Below, in pieces: positions 25,887 through 35,329 of a DNA stretch of 64,000 nt. A program made the translations under genes and the position numbers. Position 1 is the stretch's first letter; each line of letters begins with the position of its first letter. Under the pieces are notes generated by a model. It saw nothing but the letters and a program-made list of their open reading frames with translations. It searched no databases and was not told the DNA's origin. This DNA is from Salinisphaera sp040361255 (lineage in GTDB: Bacteria; Pseudomonadota; Gammaproteobacteria; Nevskiales; Salinisphaeraceae): NCBI RefSeq assembly GCF_040361255.1, contig NZ_APNG01000008.1, forward strand, positions 62,001 through 126,000. The letters run 5' to 3'.

Positions 25887-26986
25887 GCGCGTCCGCGAGC
25901 CACACGCTGAACACGCCACACGTGCTGATCATGGCCGGCGGTACCGGTGGCCATGTGTTCCCGGCGCTGGCCGTGGCCAAGGCGCTGATTGCGCGCGGCG
26001 TACAGGTGAGCTGGCTGGGCACGGCCGCGGGCATCGAAGCACGGCTGGTGCCGGCTAACGACCTGACCCTGCATACGATCGACGTGGCCGGTCTGCGCGG
26101 CAAGGGCATGCTGTCGTGGTTGGCCGCGCCGCTGCGTCTGGCCCGTGCCTGCCTGCAGGCCCTGGGCGTGGTACGACGCGTGGCCCCGCAGCTGGTGGTG
26201 GGCATGGGCGGTTTTGCCGCAGGCCCCGGTGGTCTGGCTGCGCGCCTGACCGGCCGGCCGTTGCTCATCCACGAACAGAATGCCGCGGCCGGCCTGACCA
26301 ATCGCCTGCTGGCGCGCATGGCGACCACCGTTTTGCAGGCGTTTCCGAATACATTTGCCGGCGACAAGGCCCGTAGCGTGGGCAATCCGGTACGCGCAGA
26401 AATTCTCGATCTGCCGACACCCGATGAGCGGTTTGCGGATCGCCAGGGCCCGATTCGTCTGCTCGTACTCGGCGGCAGCGGCGGCGCACTGGCGATCAAC
26501 GAGCGCGTGCCGGCGGCACTGGCGCGTATCGAGGCCGACAAACGCCCGCAGGTACGCCACCAGGCCGGACGTACGCTCGAGCAGGCCGAGGCGGCCTATG
26601 CTCAGGCCGGTGTCGAGGCCGACGTGAGCGCGTTCATCGACGACATGGCCGCAGCCTATGCCTGGGCCGACGTGGTGATCTGTCGCAGCGGCGCACTGAC
26701 CGTGGCCGAACTGGCGGCGGCCGGCGTGGCGGCATTGCTGGTGCCCTATCCCTACGCGGTGGACGATCACCAGCGCGCCAACGGCCAGTATCTGGTCGAT
26801 GCCGGCGCGGCCACGCTCGTCGATCAGTCCGAATTGAGTGTCGAGCGCCTTGCCGAGGAAATCGAGCGCCTGTGTGCCGATCGCAACGCCCTGCGCGATC
26901 GCGCCGAAGCGGCGCGGCGCGTGGCTTGGCCGCATTCCACCGACGATATCGTCGCCGCCTGCTTCGACACCATGGAGGCCGCATGA
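25883..26986 (+). CDS. murG: UDP-GlcNAc:lipid I N-acetylglucosaminyltransferase MurG
   Basis: 367-residue GT28-family peripheral membrane enzyme that turns lipid I into lipid II. Glycine loop GGTGGH is at 19-24, with GMGGFAAGPGG, HEQNAAAGLTNR and the C-terminal ICRSGALTVAELAAAGVAALLVPYP UDP-GlcNAc site. A strong AGGAGG (25871-25876) precedes the ATG, which overlaps the ftsW stop. Overlaps murC downstream. Confidence 0.97.
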   Translation: MSASASHTLNTPHVLIMAGGTGGHVFPALAVAKALIARGVQVSWLGTAAGIEARLVPANDLTLHTIDVAGLRGKGMLSWLAAPLRLARACLQALGVVRRVAPQLVVGMGGFAAGPGGLAARLTGRPLLIHEQNAAAGLTNRLLARMATTVLQAFPNTFAGDKARSVGNPVRAEILDLPTPDERFADRQGPIRLLVLGGSGGALAINERVPAALARIEADKRPQVRHQAGRTLEQAEAAYAQAGVEADVSAFIDDMAAAYAWADVVICRSGALTVAELAAAGVAALLVPYPYAVDDHQRANGQYLVDAGAATLVDQSELSVERLAEEIERLCADRNALRDRAEAARRVAWPHSTDDIVAACFDTMEAA

Positions 26987-28437
26987 TTGCCCCCGACGGA
27001 CGTAGCAGCAACGGCGACTTCCAGCCGCTGGCCGAGCGGCCGATGCGGCGCGTGCGCACGGTGCATATGGTCGGCATCGGCGGCGTCGGCATGGCCGGTA
27101 TTGCCAGCGTGCTGCTCAACCTCGGCTACGCCGTGACCGGCAGCGATATCAAGGACGGCGTCACCACCCAGGCGCTGGCGGCGCAGGGCGCAAAGATATT
27201 CATCGGCCATGCGGCCGAGAATGTCGAAAGCGCGGACGTGGTGGTCGTATCCACCGCGGTGGCCGAGGACAATCCGGAAGTCGCCACCGCGCATGAACGG
27301 CTCGTGCCGGTGGTGCGGCGCGCGGAAATGCTCGCCGAGCTGATGCGTTTCCGCTATGGCATCGCCGTGGCCGGCACGCACGGCAAGACCACCACCACCA
27401 GCCTGGTCGCGGCGCTGCTGGCCGGCGGCGGGCTGGATCCGACCTTCATCGTCGGCGGCAAGGTGCTGGGCGCGAACAGCAACGCGCGCCTGGGCGAGGG
27501 GCCGTATCTGGTCGCCGAGGCCGACGAATCGGATGCCAGCTTTCTGTTTCTGACCCCGATGATGGCGATCGTCACCAATATCGATGCCGATCACCTGGAA
27601 ACCTATGGCGGCGAGTTCTCACGCCTGACCGAAACCTTCGTGGAATTCCTGCACCACCTGCCGTTCTACGGGCTGGCCGTGCTGTGTGCCGACGATCCGG
27701 TGGTGCGCTCGATTCTGGCCGATGTCGGCCGGCCGATCGTGACCTACGGTATCGACCACGACGCCGACATCATGGCCGAAAACCTGGCGTTCGACGGCAC
27801 GGGTACGCGGTTTACGCTGCGCCGTGCCGGTGAGCCGGGTCACGATGTTCATCTCAATCTGCCCGGCAAGCACAACGTGCTCAATGCGCTGGCAGCGGCG
27901 GCCGTGGCTCATGAGCTGGGCGTGGACATGGCCGCGATTGGCCAGGCGCTGTCGCAGTTCGCGGGCATCGGTCGGCGCTGTGAAGTGCATGGCGAGATCG
28001 TGCTTGCCGGCCAGCGGGTGCTGCTGGTCGACGACTATGGCCATCACCCGCGCGAACTGGTGAGCATTATCAGCGCGGCCCGTAATGCCTGGGCCGATCG
28101 CCGGCTGGTGGTGGTATTCCAGCCGCATCGTTTCTCGCGGACCCGCGATCTGTTCGACGACTTCTGCCAGGTGCTGGCGGAACTGGACGTGCTCGTGCTC
28201 TGCGAAGTCTATGCCGCGGGCGAGCATCCGATCGCCGGTGCCGACGGTCGCGCGCTGGCACGTGGCGTGCGTGCACGCGGCAAGGTCGACCCGGTATTCG
28301 TCGACGACGTGCATCAGCTCAGCGACGTGCTGGGCGGCGTGGTACGCGAGGGCGATGTCCTGCTCACCCTCGGTGCTGGCGACATCGGCGCCGTGGCCCA
28401 GCAGATGGCACGTACTTTCAAGGAAACAACGACATGA
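26983..28437 (+). CDS. murC: UDP-N-acetylmuramate:L-alanine ligase MurC
   Basis: 484-residue Mur ligase starting stem-peptide assembly. HMVGIGGVGMAGIA forms the UDP-binding fold, GTHGKTT at 131-137 is the ATP loop, and EADESDASFLFL plus DDYGHHPRE are family motifs. It starts at the ATG overlapping the murG stop. The next gene ddlB overlaps by 4 bp. Confidence 0.97.
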   Translation: MIAPDGRSSNGDFQPLAERPMRRVRTVHMVGIGGVGMAGIASVLLNLGYAVTGSDIKDGVTTQALAAQGAKIFIGHAAENVESADVVVVSTAVAEDNPEVATAHERLVPVVRRAEMLAELMRFRYGIAVAGTHGKTTTTSLVAALLAGGGLDPTFIVGGKVLGANSNARLGEGPYLVAEADESDASFLFLTPMMAIVTNIDADHLETYGGEFSRLTETFVEFLHHLPFYGLAVLCADDPVVRSILADVGRPIVTYGIDHDADIMAENLAFDGTGTRFTLRRAGEPGHDVHLNLPGKHNVLNALAAAAVAHELGVDMAAIGQALSQFAGIGRRCEVHGEIVLAGQRVLLVDDYGHHPRELVSIISAARNAWADRRLVVVFQPHRFSRTRDLFDDFCQVLAELDVLVLCEVYAAGEHPIAGADGRALARGVRARGKVDPVFVDDVHQLSDVLGGVVREGDVLLTLGAGDIGAVAQQMARTFKETTT

Positions 28438-29399
28438 GCAATTCGCGTATTACCGATGCAAGCGCGTTCGGCCGTGTCGCCGTATTGATGGGCGGCTGGT
28501 CGGCCGAGCGCGCGGTATCGCTGGATTCGGGCGCGGCCGTCGGTGCGGCCCTGCAACGGCGTGGTGTCGATGTCACGATTATCGATGTCGACCAGCGCCG
28601 CGTACTGGGCCTGGCCGAGGAAGGCTTCGATCGCGTCTGGCTGGCCCTCCACGGGCGCGGCGGCGAAGACGGCGTGGTTCAGGGCGCGCTGGAACTCCAG
28701 GGTCTGCCTTATACCGGCAGCGGTGTGCTGGCCAGCGCGTTGTCCATGGACAAGGTGCGGACCAAGGCACTGTGGGCCGCTCAGGGTATTCCCACGCCCG
28801 CCCATCGCCTGCTGGATGCGCGCACGGATTCCAAGGCCGTGGTCGAAGCGCTCGGGCTGCCGCTGATCGTCAAGCCCGTGCATGAAGGCTCGACCATCGG
28901 CATCAGCAAGGTCGAGCGCATCGAGGATCTGGACGCAGCCCGCGCGGCGGCGGCGAAGTACGACCGCGAGGTCATGGCTGAACAGTTCGTGGACGGACCC
29001 GAATATACGGCTTCGATTCTCGACGGGCGGGCGTTGCCGCTGATCAATATCGAGCCCTCGAGTGGCTTTTACGACTACGAAGCCAAATACGTCGCCAACG
29101 ACACGCTCTATCACTGCCCCTGCGATCTCGAACAGGGCCGCGAGGCAGAACTGCAGCGCCTGGCGCTACGCGCATTCGAAATTACCGGCGCGCGTGGCTG
29201 GGGCCGTGTGGATTTCATGCTCGATGCCGCCGGCCAGCCGTGGTTTCTGGAACTCAACGCCATTCCCGGCATGACCTCGCATTCGCTCGTGCCGATGGCC
29301 GCGCGCGCGGCGGGAATGGATTTCGACGAACTGGTGTGGCGCATTCTCGCAGCCACGCTCACGACGCCCAATCAGGAGAAAGACAATGAACTGGCGTGA
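28434..29399 (+). CDS. ddlB: D-alanine:D-alanine ligase
   Basis: 321-residue ATP-grasp enzyme joining two D-alanines for MurF. Motifs: VLMGGWSAERAVSLDSG, ALHGRGGEDGVVQG, LPLIVKPVHEGSTIGISKV and the C-terminal FLELNAIPGMTSHSLVP. The Ser/Tyr active-site context (EGSTIG, then GEDG) fits a D-Ala rather than D-Lac product. It is placed between murC and ftsQ as in E. coli, and ends 14 bp inside ftsQ. Confidence 0.96.
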   Translation: MSNSRITDASAFGRVAVLMGGWSAERAVSLDSGAAVGAALQRRGVDVTIIDVDQRRVLGLAEEGFDRVWLALHGRGGEDGVVQGALELQGLPYTGSGVLASALSMDKVRTKALWAAQGIPTPAHRLLDARTDSKAVVEALGLPLIVKPVHEGSTIGISKVERIEDLDAARAAAAKYDREVMAEQFVDGPEYTASILDGRALPLINIEPSSGFYDYEAKYVANDTLYHCPCDLEQGREAELQRLALRAFEITGARGWGRVDFMLDAAGQPWFLELNAIPGMTSHSLVPMAARAAGMDFDELVWRILAATLTTPNQEKDNELA

Positions 29400-30132
29400 A
29401 CCCAAGCGCTGGCGGGACGCCCTGCTGGGCGCTGGGCTGCTGCTGGGGGTGGCGGCCTGTACCTGGCAAGGGATAAAACCCGAAGGCGAAGCCACTCGAC
29501 ACCTGTATATTAGCGGCGATGCCGTGCATGTCAGCGACGATCGGATCGCCGAAATTGCTGCCCCGTATCTGGATGCCTCGTTCTTCGAGGTGGATCTGGA
29601 AGGGCTGCAGGCGAAACTCGGTAATCTGGCCTGGTTGCGCGAAGTCAAGGTTTCGCGACACTGGCCGGATGGCGTGGTCGTGCGCGTGAGTGAGCATGAG
29701 CCGGTTGCCCTGTGGGGCGAGCAGGGCGTGCTTGCCAAGGACGGTCAGGTTTTCACACCCTCGGCACAGACGCGCCCGACGGGGCTGGTGCAACTCGATG
29801 GGCCCGATACCGCGGGTCTGAAGGTCTACAACCGATATCGCAAGCTGGCCAGGACGCTGGCCGCGCATGATGTCGAGCTGGCAAGTCTCACGCTCGACGC
29901 GCGCGGCTCGTGGAGCGCGCAGCTGGCCGATGCCCTGGAACTGCGTCTGGGGCGTGACGATATCGATGCCCGTGTACAGCGCTTCGTGCGCTATGCGCTG
30001 GGCGATGAACAAGCGCGCAGCCGACTGGCCGAGGCCGGCTATGTCGATTTGCGCTATAGCGACGGTTTTGCAGTCGGCGGCACGCGTGCCGCGACCGGCA
30101 ATCAGGAGAAAGGTGATGAGCAAGCGGCCTGA
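29386..30132 (+). CDS. ftsQ: Cell division protein FtsQ
   Basis: 248-residue bitopic divisome protein. A short basic cytoplasmic tail (MNWREPKRWRDA) precedes a hydrophobic segment (about 13-26) and the POTRA domain (LYISGDAVHVSDDRIAEIA), followed by the beta domain. FtsQ recruits FtsL/FtsB and FtsWI. The hydrophobic segment ends LLLGVAAC, which looks like a lipobox, unusual for FtsQ. Assignment relies on POTRA-like sequence, size and place between ddlB and ftsA. AGGAGA precedes the ATG. Confidence 0.9.
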   Translation: MNWREPKRWRDALLGAGLLLGVAACTWQGIKPEGEATRHLYISGDAVHVSDDRIAEIAAPYLDASFFEVDLEGLQAKLGNLAWLREVKVSRHWPDGVVVRVSEHEPVALWGEQGVLAKDGQVFTPSAQTRPTGLVQLDGPDTAGLKVYNRYRKLARTLAAHDVELASLTLDARGSWSAQLADALELRLGRDDIDARVQRFVRYALGDEQARSRLAEAGYVDLRYSDGFAVGGTRAATGNQEKGDEQAA

Positions 30133-31351
30133 CCAGAATCTCGTCGTCGGCCTCGATATCGGGACCTCCAAGGTCGCCTGTATCGTCGCCGAGGTGAACG
30201 AGGGCAAGCTCGAGATCATTGGTCTGGGCAGTGCGCCCTCGCGCGGCATGAAAAAGGGGATGGTGGTCAATATCGAATCGACCACCGACTCCATTCGCCG
30301 CGCGGTCGAGGAAGCCGAGCTGATGGCGGGTTGCCGGATTCAGTCCGTGCATTGCGGTATTTCCGGTGCCCATGTGCGTTCGCTGAATTCGCACGGCATC
30401 GTGGCGGTGCGTAACAAGGAAGTCACCGAATCGGATATCGAGCGCGTCATCGATGCCGCCTGTGCGGTGGCGATCCCGGCCGATCAGAAGATTCTGCACG
30501 TGCTGCCGCAGGAATTTGCTGTCGACGACAACGAAGGCATTCAGGAGCCGGTCGGCATGTCCGGCGTACGCCTGGAAGCCAAGGTCCATATCGTCACCGG
30601 TGCCGTGACCTCGGCCCAGAATATCCAGAAATGCGTGGCTCGCTGCGGCCTGGAAGTCTCCAAGCTGTCGCTGGAACAGCTGGCCTCGAGCTATGCGGTG
30701 CTCTCCGACGACGAAAAGGATCTGGGCGTGGCCCTGGTGGATATCGGCGGCGGTACATCGGATATCGCGGTGTTCGTGAATGGCTCCATTCGCCATACGG
30801 CGGTGATTCCGATCGCCGGCGACCAGGTGACCAACGATATCGCCGTGGCCCTGCGTACGCCGACCCAGCATGCGGAAGGCATCAAGATCCGTTACGGCTG
30901 TGCCTTGCCGGAGCTCATCGAGGACGACGACGCGATCGAGGTGCCCAGCGTGGGCGAGCGCCCGCCGCGGCGGCTGTCGCGTTATACGCTCGCCGAGGTC
31001 ATCAAGCCGCGCTACGAAGAGCTGTTCATGCTCATCCACAAGGAGCTGGTGCGTTCCGGCTTCGAGGATCTGCTGGCCGGCGGCGTGGTGATTACCGGCG
31101 GGTCATCGAAGATGGAAGGGCTGACCGACCTGGCCGAAGAGGTCTTTCATATGTCGGTCCGTCTGGGCACGCCGCAACGCGTGCAGGGGCTCTCCGATGT
31201 GGTCAAGAATCCGATCCATGCCACTGGCGTGGGTCTGCTCGAGTTCGGTAATCGTTCCCAGCCCCGGCCGGGAATCGACGTTTCCAATAACGATAATTCG
31301 TTTGCGCAGGTCTGGGAGCGGATGAAGGCCTGGTTCCAGGGGAATTTCTAA
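30116..31351 (+). CDS. ftsA: Cell division protein FtsA
   Basis: 411-residue actin-like protein tethering FtsZ to the membrane. Phosphate and nucleotide motifs include VVGLDIGTSKVACIVAE, VDIGGGTSDIAVFVNG and GVVITGGSSKMEGL. The last 15 residues (FAQVWERMKAWFQGNF region) form the amphipathic membrane-targeting helix. The ATG at 30116, preceded by AGGAGAAAGG, overlaps the ftsQ stop by 17 bp. Confidence 0.97.
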   Translation: MSKRPDQNLVVGLDIGTSKVACIVAEVNEGKLEIIGLGSAPSRGMKKGMVVNIESTTDSIRRAVEEAELMAGCRIQSVHCGISGAHVRSLNSHGIVAVRNKEVTESDIERVIDAACAVAIPADQKILHVLPQEFAVDDNEGIQEPVGMSGVRLEAKVHIVTGAVTSAQNIQKCVARCGLEVSKLSLEQLASSYAVLSDDEKDLGVALVDIGGGTSDIAVFVNGSIRHTAVIPIAGDQVTNDIAVALRTPTQHAEGIKIRYGCALPELIEDDDAIEVPSVGERPPRRLSRYTLAEVIKPRYEELFMLIHKELVRSGFEDLLAGGVVITGGSSKMEGLTDLAEEVFHMSVRLGTPQRVQGLSDVVKNPIHATGVGLLEFGNRSQPRPGIDVSNNDNSFAQVWERMKAWFQGNF

Positions 31352-31377
31352 AGACACGTTCGATCAACGTCGGATGA

Positions 31378-31425
31378 GCCGGCAGTCGCCGGCCCCGATA
31401 CAAAAGGTTTTTCCGCAAGGAAAAA
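31378..31425 (+). promoter_or_regulatory. Two perfect hairpins in the ftsA-ftsZ gap
   Basis: GCCGGC-AGTC-GCCGGC (31378-31393) and TTTTTCC-GCAA-GGAAAAA (31408-31425) are adjacent perfect inverted repeats in the 101-bp ftsA-ftsZ spacer, 28 bp before the ftsZ start. They could be an attenuator, RNA-stability element or processing site. No strong T-tract terminator follows the first one. Confidence 0.5.
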
Positions 31426-31452
31426 GCACGGCAACCAAGATAGAGGTGCATC

Positions 31453-32598
31453 ATGCCAGAAGTATTTGAATTTGCAGATCAAAAGACCGACAAGGCCATC
31501 ATCAAGGTCATCGGCGTCGGCGGTGGCGGCGGTAACACCATCAACCAGATGGTCAACGGCGGCATCGAAGGCGTTGATTTCATCTGTGCCAACACCGATG
31601 CCCAGCATCTGGAACGGTGCGATGCCGATGTGCTCGTACAGCTCGGCATGAACGTCACCCGCGGCCTGGGCGCTGGTGCAGACCCGGCCATCGGCCGTCA
31701 GGCCGCCGAAGAGGATCGCGATCGTATTCGTGAATCCATCGAAGGCGCGGACATGCTGTTCATCACCGCCGGCATGGGCGGCGGCACCGGTACCGGCGCG
31801 GCACCGGTCGTGGCCGAGATCGCCCGCGAAATGGGTATTCTTACCCTGGCTGTTGTGACCAAGCCGTTCCCGTTCGAGCGCGGTCGTCGCATGGAGATTG
31901 CCAAGCAGGGTATCGAGGAACTGGGTCGTTACGTCGACTCGCTGATCGTGATCCCGAACGAAAAGCTGCTGACCGCACTCGGCAAGGCCACCACGCTGAA
32001 GAACGCCTTCCAGGCGGCCAACAACGTGCTGCATAACGCGGTGCAGGGCATCTCTGACCTGATCACCCGTCCGGGCGTCATCAACGTCGACTTTGCCGAC
32101 GTGCGTCGTGTGATGTCGGTACAAGGCATGGCCATGATGGGTCGCGCAACGGCCGTCGGCGACGATCGTGCCCGCGAAGCCGCGGAAGCCGCACTGGCTT
32201 CGCCGCTGCTGGATGATCTGAGCCTGCACGGTGCCCAGGGTCTGCTGGTGAACGTCTCCGGCGACGAGAATCTGGGTATCCACGAGTTCCAGATCGTCAA
32301 CGAAGTCATCGCCGATATGGGCGCGGACAACGCCGAAGTCATCGTCGGTATGGCCGAAGATCCGAGCATGGGTGACGAAATCTGCGTGACCGTGGTGGCC
32401 ACGGGTCTTGGCCAGCAGGCCGAAGAGCGCGAAACCATCCGTGCGGTCAAGCGCGACGCGGGTGGCCAGATGCGCTACGAAGATCTGGATCGTCCGACCG
32501 TGATCCGCAATCGTCCGCAGCAGTCTTCACGTGAGAACGCCGCGGTCGATATGGATTACTTCGACGTGCCGGCTTTCCTGCGTAACCAGGCCGACTAA
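31453..32598 (+). CDS. ftsZ: Cell division GTPase FtsZ
   Basis: 381-residue tubulin homologue forming the Z ring. N-terminal IKVIGVGGGGGNTINQMV, GTP signature GGGTGTG at 109-115, and T7 loop NVDFADVR are intact. A flexible linker of about 45 residues ends in the conserved C-terminal peptide (YFDVPAFLRNQ) that binds FtsA and ZipA. GAGG lies upstream of the ATG. It has its own longer leader than other genes in the cluster, suggesting separate control. Confidence 0.98.
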   Translation: MPEVFEFADQKTDKAIIKVIGVGGGGGNTINQMVNGGIEGVDFICANTDAQHLERCDADVLVQLGMNVTRGLGAGADPAIGRQAAEEDRDRIRESIEGADMLFITAGMGGGTGTGAAPVVAEIAREMGILTLAVVTKPFPFERGRRMEIAKQGIEELGRYVDSLIVIPNEKLLTALGKATTLKNAFQAANNVLHNAVQGISDLITRPGVINVDFADVRRVMSVQGMAMMGRATAVGDDRAREAAEAALASPLLDDLSLHGAQGLLVNVSGDENLGIHEFQIVNEVIADMGADNAEVIVGMAEDPSMGDEICVTVVATGLGQQAEERETIRAVKRDAGGQMRYEDLDRPTVIRNRPQQSSRENAAVDMDYFDVPAFLRNQAD

Positions 32599-32624
32599 AG
32601 GCATGGGTGCAGGGCGTCTGCCAT

Positions 32625-32691
32625 GCCGGCCTTCGGGCCGGCGGCAGCCGAACGTGTGCCGGTTGGCGGTAGCCGTGCGCTGCCAACCGGC
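32625..32691 (+). terminator. Paired GC-rich hairpins after ftsZ (possible terminator)
   Basis: A 7-bp perfect stem GCCGGCC-TTCG-GGCCGGC (32625-32642) is followed by a 10-11-bp stem GCCGGTTGGC/GCCAACCGGC (32658-32667 with 32682-32691). They begin 26 bp after the ftsZ stop. There is no clear U tract, so pausing or mRNA protection are alternatives to termination. Confidence 0.55.
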
Positions 32692-32875
32692 ATCCCTATG
32701 TTAATCTAAGCGGCTTTGCGACCGGGCGTTTTCGAGTTTCGGGCGCAAGCAGGATCAGGACGCGGCGAGTTAAGGCGAAATTAAGCCACTGTGAATAAAG
32801 TATCGAACCGTTAGGTGACGGCTTTATGACATGGCGCGCCGAGCATGACTGAACCGCCACAAGGACAAGAACTCG

Positions 32876-33793
32876 ATGCTTAGACAACGCACCTTGAAGA
32901 ATCCCATCCGGGCGACCGGCGTTGGCCTGCACACCGGTCAGAAGGTCTACATGACGCTTCGTCCGGCAGAAGCGGATCGCGGCATCGTGTTTCGTCGCAC
33001 CGACTGTTCTCCCATGAAGGAGTTTCGCGGCGACGCCTTCAAGGTCGGCGATACCACGCTGGCGACCACGCTAGTGAACGACGGCGTTCGCGTACAGACG
33101 GTCGAGCATCTGCTTTCGGCCATGGCGGGACTGGGCATCGACAACGCCATTGTGGAACTGTCCTCGGATGAACTGCCGATCATGGATGGCAGCGCCGGGC
33201 CGTTTGTATTCCTGATTCAGTCGGCGGGCATTCAGGAGCTGGATGCACCCAAGAAGTTCATTCGTATCAAGCGCTCGGTACAGGTCACGGAAGACGATAA
33301 GTGGGCCCGCTTCGATCCGTTCGACGGTTTCAAGGTCAGCTTCTGTATCGACTTCGATCATCCGGCTTTCGATTCCGATACCCAGTCAGCGACAGTCGAT
33401 TTCTCCACGACCTCGTTCGTGAAAGAGGTCAGCCGTGCACGCACCTTCGGGTTCATGCGCGATATCGAATTTTTGCGTTCTAATAATCTCGCCCGCGGCG
33501 GCAGCATGGACAACGCGGTCGTGCTCGACGACTACCGTGTGCTCAACGCCGATGGGCTGCGCTACGACAACGAATTCGTGCGCCACAAGATTCTCGACGC
33601 CATAGGGGATCTCTATCTGCTCGGTCATGGCCTGATCGGCAGCTATTCGGGCTACAAGTCCGGCCACGCGCTCAACAATAAATTGCTGCGCGCCTTGCTA
33701 TCGGACGAGAAAGCCTGGGAAGAGATTACTTACGACGACATCGAGGAGTCGCCTATCTCATATATAAACGCCCGCCCTGTTATCGCGGCGTGA
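32876..33793 (+). CDS. lpxC: UDP-3-O-acyl-N-acetylglucosamine deacetylase LpxC
   Basis: 305-residue zinc deacetylase for the committed step of lipid A synthesis. TVEHLLSAM holds the zinc ligand H78; the second half has RTFGFMRDIEFL and the HKILDAIGDLYLLGH motif with the remaining zinc ligand and catalytic residues. Family length. Last gene of the dcw cluster, separated from ftsZ by 277 bp, as in E. coli where it has its own promoter. Its presence indicates lipid A-based LPS in this organism. Confidence 0.97.
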   Translation: MLRQRTLKNPIRATGVGLHTGQKVYMTLRPAEADRGIVFRRTDCSPMKEFRGDAFKVGDTTLATTLVNDGVRVQTVEHLLSAMAGLGIDNAIVELSSDELPIMDGSAGPFVFLIQSAGIQELDAPKKFIRIKRSVQVTEDDKWARFDPFDGFKVSFCIDFDHPAFDSDTQSATVDFSTTSFVKEVSRARTFGFMRDIEFLRSNNLARGGSMDNAVVLDDYRVLNADGLRYDNEFVRHKILDAIGDLYLLGHGLIGSYSGYKSGHALNNKLLRALLSDEKAWEEITYDDIEESPISYINARPVIAA

Positions 33794-33850
33794 ATAAGTT
33801 TTAAGCGGCGAGACGAATCCGGCGCGATAGCTGTCGATGGCAGGCGTCAC

Positions 33851-33865
33851 CGGCTTGCTAAGCCG
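33851..33865. terminator. Small inverted repeat between lpxC and a convergent glycosyltransferase
   Basis: CGGCTT-gct-AAGCCG lies in the 148-bp gap where lpxC (plus) and the glycosyltransferase at 33942 (minus) converge. It lacks a T tract and is short, so a terminator role is a weak suggestion. Confidence 0.3.
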
Positions 33866-33941
33866 TGCCAGCTAGGCATGAGTCCGAGTCGATAAAGGGT
33901 TCGCGATGACCGGCCGCGGCGTTTCGTCGCCGTCTTAACGG

Positions 33942-35147
33942 TCAGGCAATTTGGTCGATGAGTGCGAGATAACGGTCTGCGCTCTTTGCGGTCGAAAACG
34001 CCTCCGCGCGGTCGCGTAATCGATCCGCTTGTACCGGCGCATCCAGCGTTGCATTTAGCGCGTCCGCTAGCGCAGTTACGTCGTTCATCGGTACCAGCCG
34101 GCCATGTTCTCCGTGGTTTAGAATCTCGCGCGGCCCCGACGGGCAGTCGGTTGCGACGACCGGACAGCCGCAGGCCATGGCCTCGATCAGCACATTGCCG
34201 AGGCCTTCCCAGTTCGACGACAGAACGAACGCTGCAGCCCGGCTCATGGCGGCATACGGATTGCCCACCCAGCCGCGTAGTTCGATATCGGCGGCAATGC
34301 CCAGGCGCTCGGCCTGTGCGCTGAGCGCATCGCGCTGACTGCCTTCGCCCAGAATCATCAGTCGCAACGGGCGCTGCCGTCGGACTACGGCGACCGCGTC
34401 GAGCAGCAGCGCAAAATTCTTCTGGGCTTCGAGACGCCCCGCGGCCAATACGACCGGCGGCGCACCGGCGGTAAACCAGGGATGGTCGTCGGGTTCTCGA
34501 GCCCGCTCGGGGAGCTCCGGGAACACGACCGGATTATGAATGGTATGCACTGCTGCCCGATCGAGTTGCGTGATCTCGGCCAAGTCATCGGCAACACCGT
34601 TGGATACGGCCACTATTGCGTCGGCGCGCGGATAGACGCGGCCCAGCAGTTCCGGCAGATAACGCCAGCGAGCACGCTCGGCGCTGCGGGTTCGCCCCTG
34701 CGCGATTCGGCGCGACAAGTTGTTATGCTCGGTCACGATCAGGCGGGTATCCACGCGTGCCAGCCGGCGCGCCCATATCGCGAGCAGGTTGGCATAGAAC
34801 AGGGCCGACACGAGTACCGCGGGCTGCGCGCGCGACAGATACGAAGCGAGCCCCGGCAGATAGCGCAATGTCATCACCGGCGTGCGCGCCAGCAGCACCG
34901 GGCGCAGCAGCGCGGCCGTGTCGCCCGGATACGCCCGTAGCGCGTCCAGACGGCCACGCAGCTTGCCGTGGCGCGCAAGTTCCACTAGTCGCACGCCGTT
35001 GGGTAAACGGTCGGCATGCGCGCCCGCGCGCCGATTGACAAGTAAATCGACCAGATGCCCGCGTTCAGCGAGCGTCTCGGCGAGTCTTAGCATGGACTGC
35101 TCCGCACCGCCGCCGGCCAGCGTCGGTATATAGACCGCGATATGCAT
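33942..35147 (-). CDS. Glycosyltransferase family 4 protein
   Basis: 401-residue GT-B enzyme predicted to add a sugar from a nucleotide-sugar donor to a lipid-linked or LPS acceptor at the inner face of the membrane. The N-terminus reads MHIAVYIPTLAGGGAEQSMLR and the donor-binding half has AAGRLEAQKNFALLLDA, EGLGNVLIEAMACGCPVVATDCPSGPREIL, typical of GT4. The ATG at 35147 is preferred because it places the Rossmann strand at the N-terminus. It is clearly related to the genes at 39324-40607 and 59672-60925 (shared SNGVADDLA and DCPSGPREIL motifs). Acceptor unknown. Confidence 0.85.
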   Translation of the reverse strand: MHIAVYIPTLAGGGAEQSMLRLAETLAERGHLVDLLVNRRAGAHADRLPNGVRLVELARHGKLRGRLDALRAYPGDTAALLRPVLLARTPVMTLRYLPGLASYLSRAQPAVLVSALFYANLLAIWARRLARVDTRLIVTEHNNLSRRIAQGRTRSAERARWRYLPELLGRVYPRADAIVAVSNGVADDLAEITQLDRAAVHTIHNPVVFPELPERAREPDDHPWFTAGAPPVVLAAGRLEAQKNFALLLDAVAVVRRQRPLRLMILGEGSQRDALSAQAERLGIAADIELRGWVGNPYAAMSRAAAFVLSSNWEGLGNVLIEAMACGCPVVATDCPSGPREILNHGEHGRLVPMNDVTALADALNATLDAPVQADRLRDRAEAFSTAKSADRYLALIDQIA

Positions 35148-35329
35148 GCGCGCGTCGGCGCCGTCATCCGGTCCTATCCCTGTCGTAGTGTCCAACTCCG
35201 CAGCGCCCAATCGATGACCCATGGCTATGGTGCAGTATTCATCATGCTTCGATGCGCCGGTATTTGTTAGCCCGGCATGCGACCGAATGGTATCGCGGAT
35301 AAATCACAACAGGCCGCGGCGACAATCGA

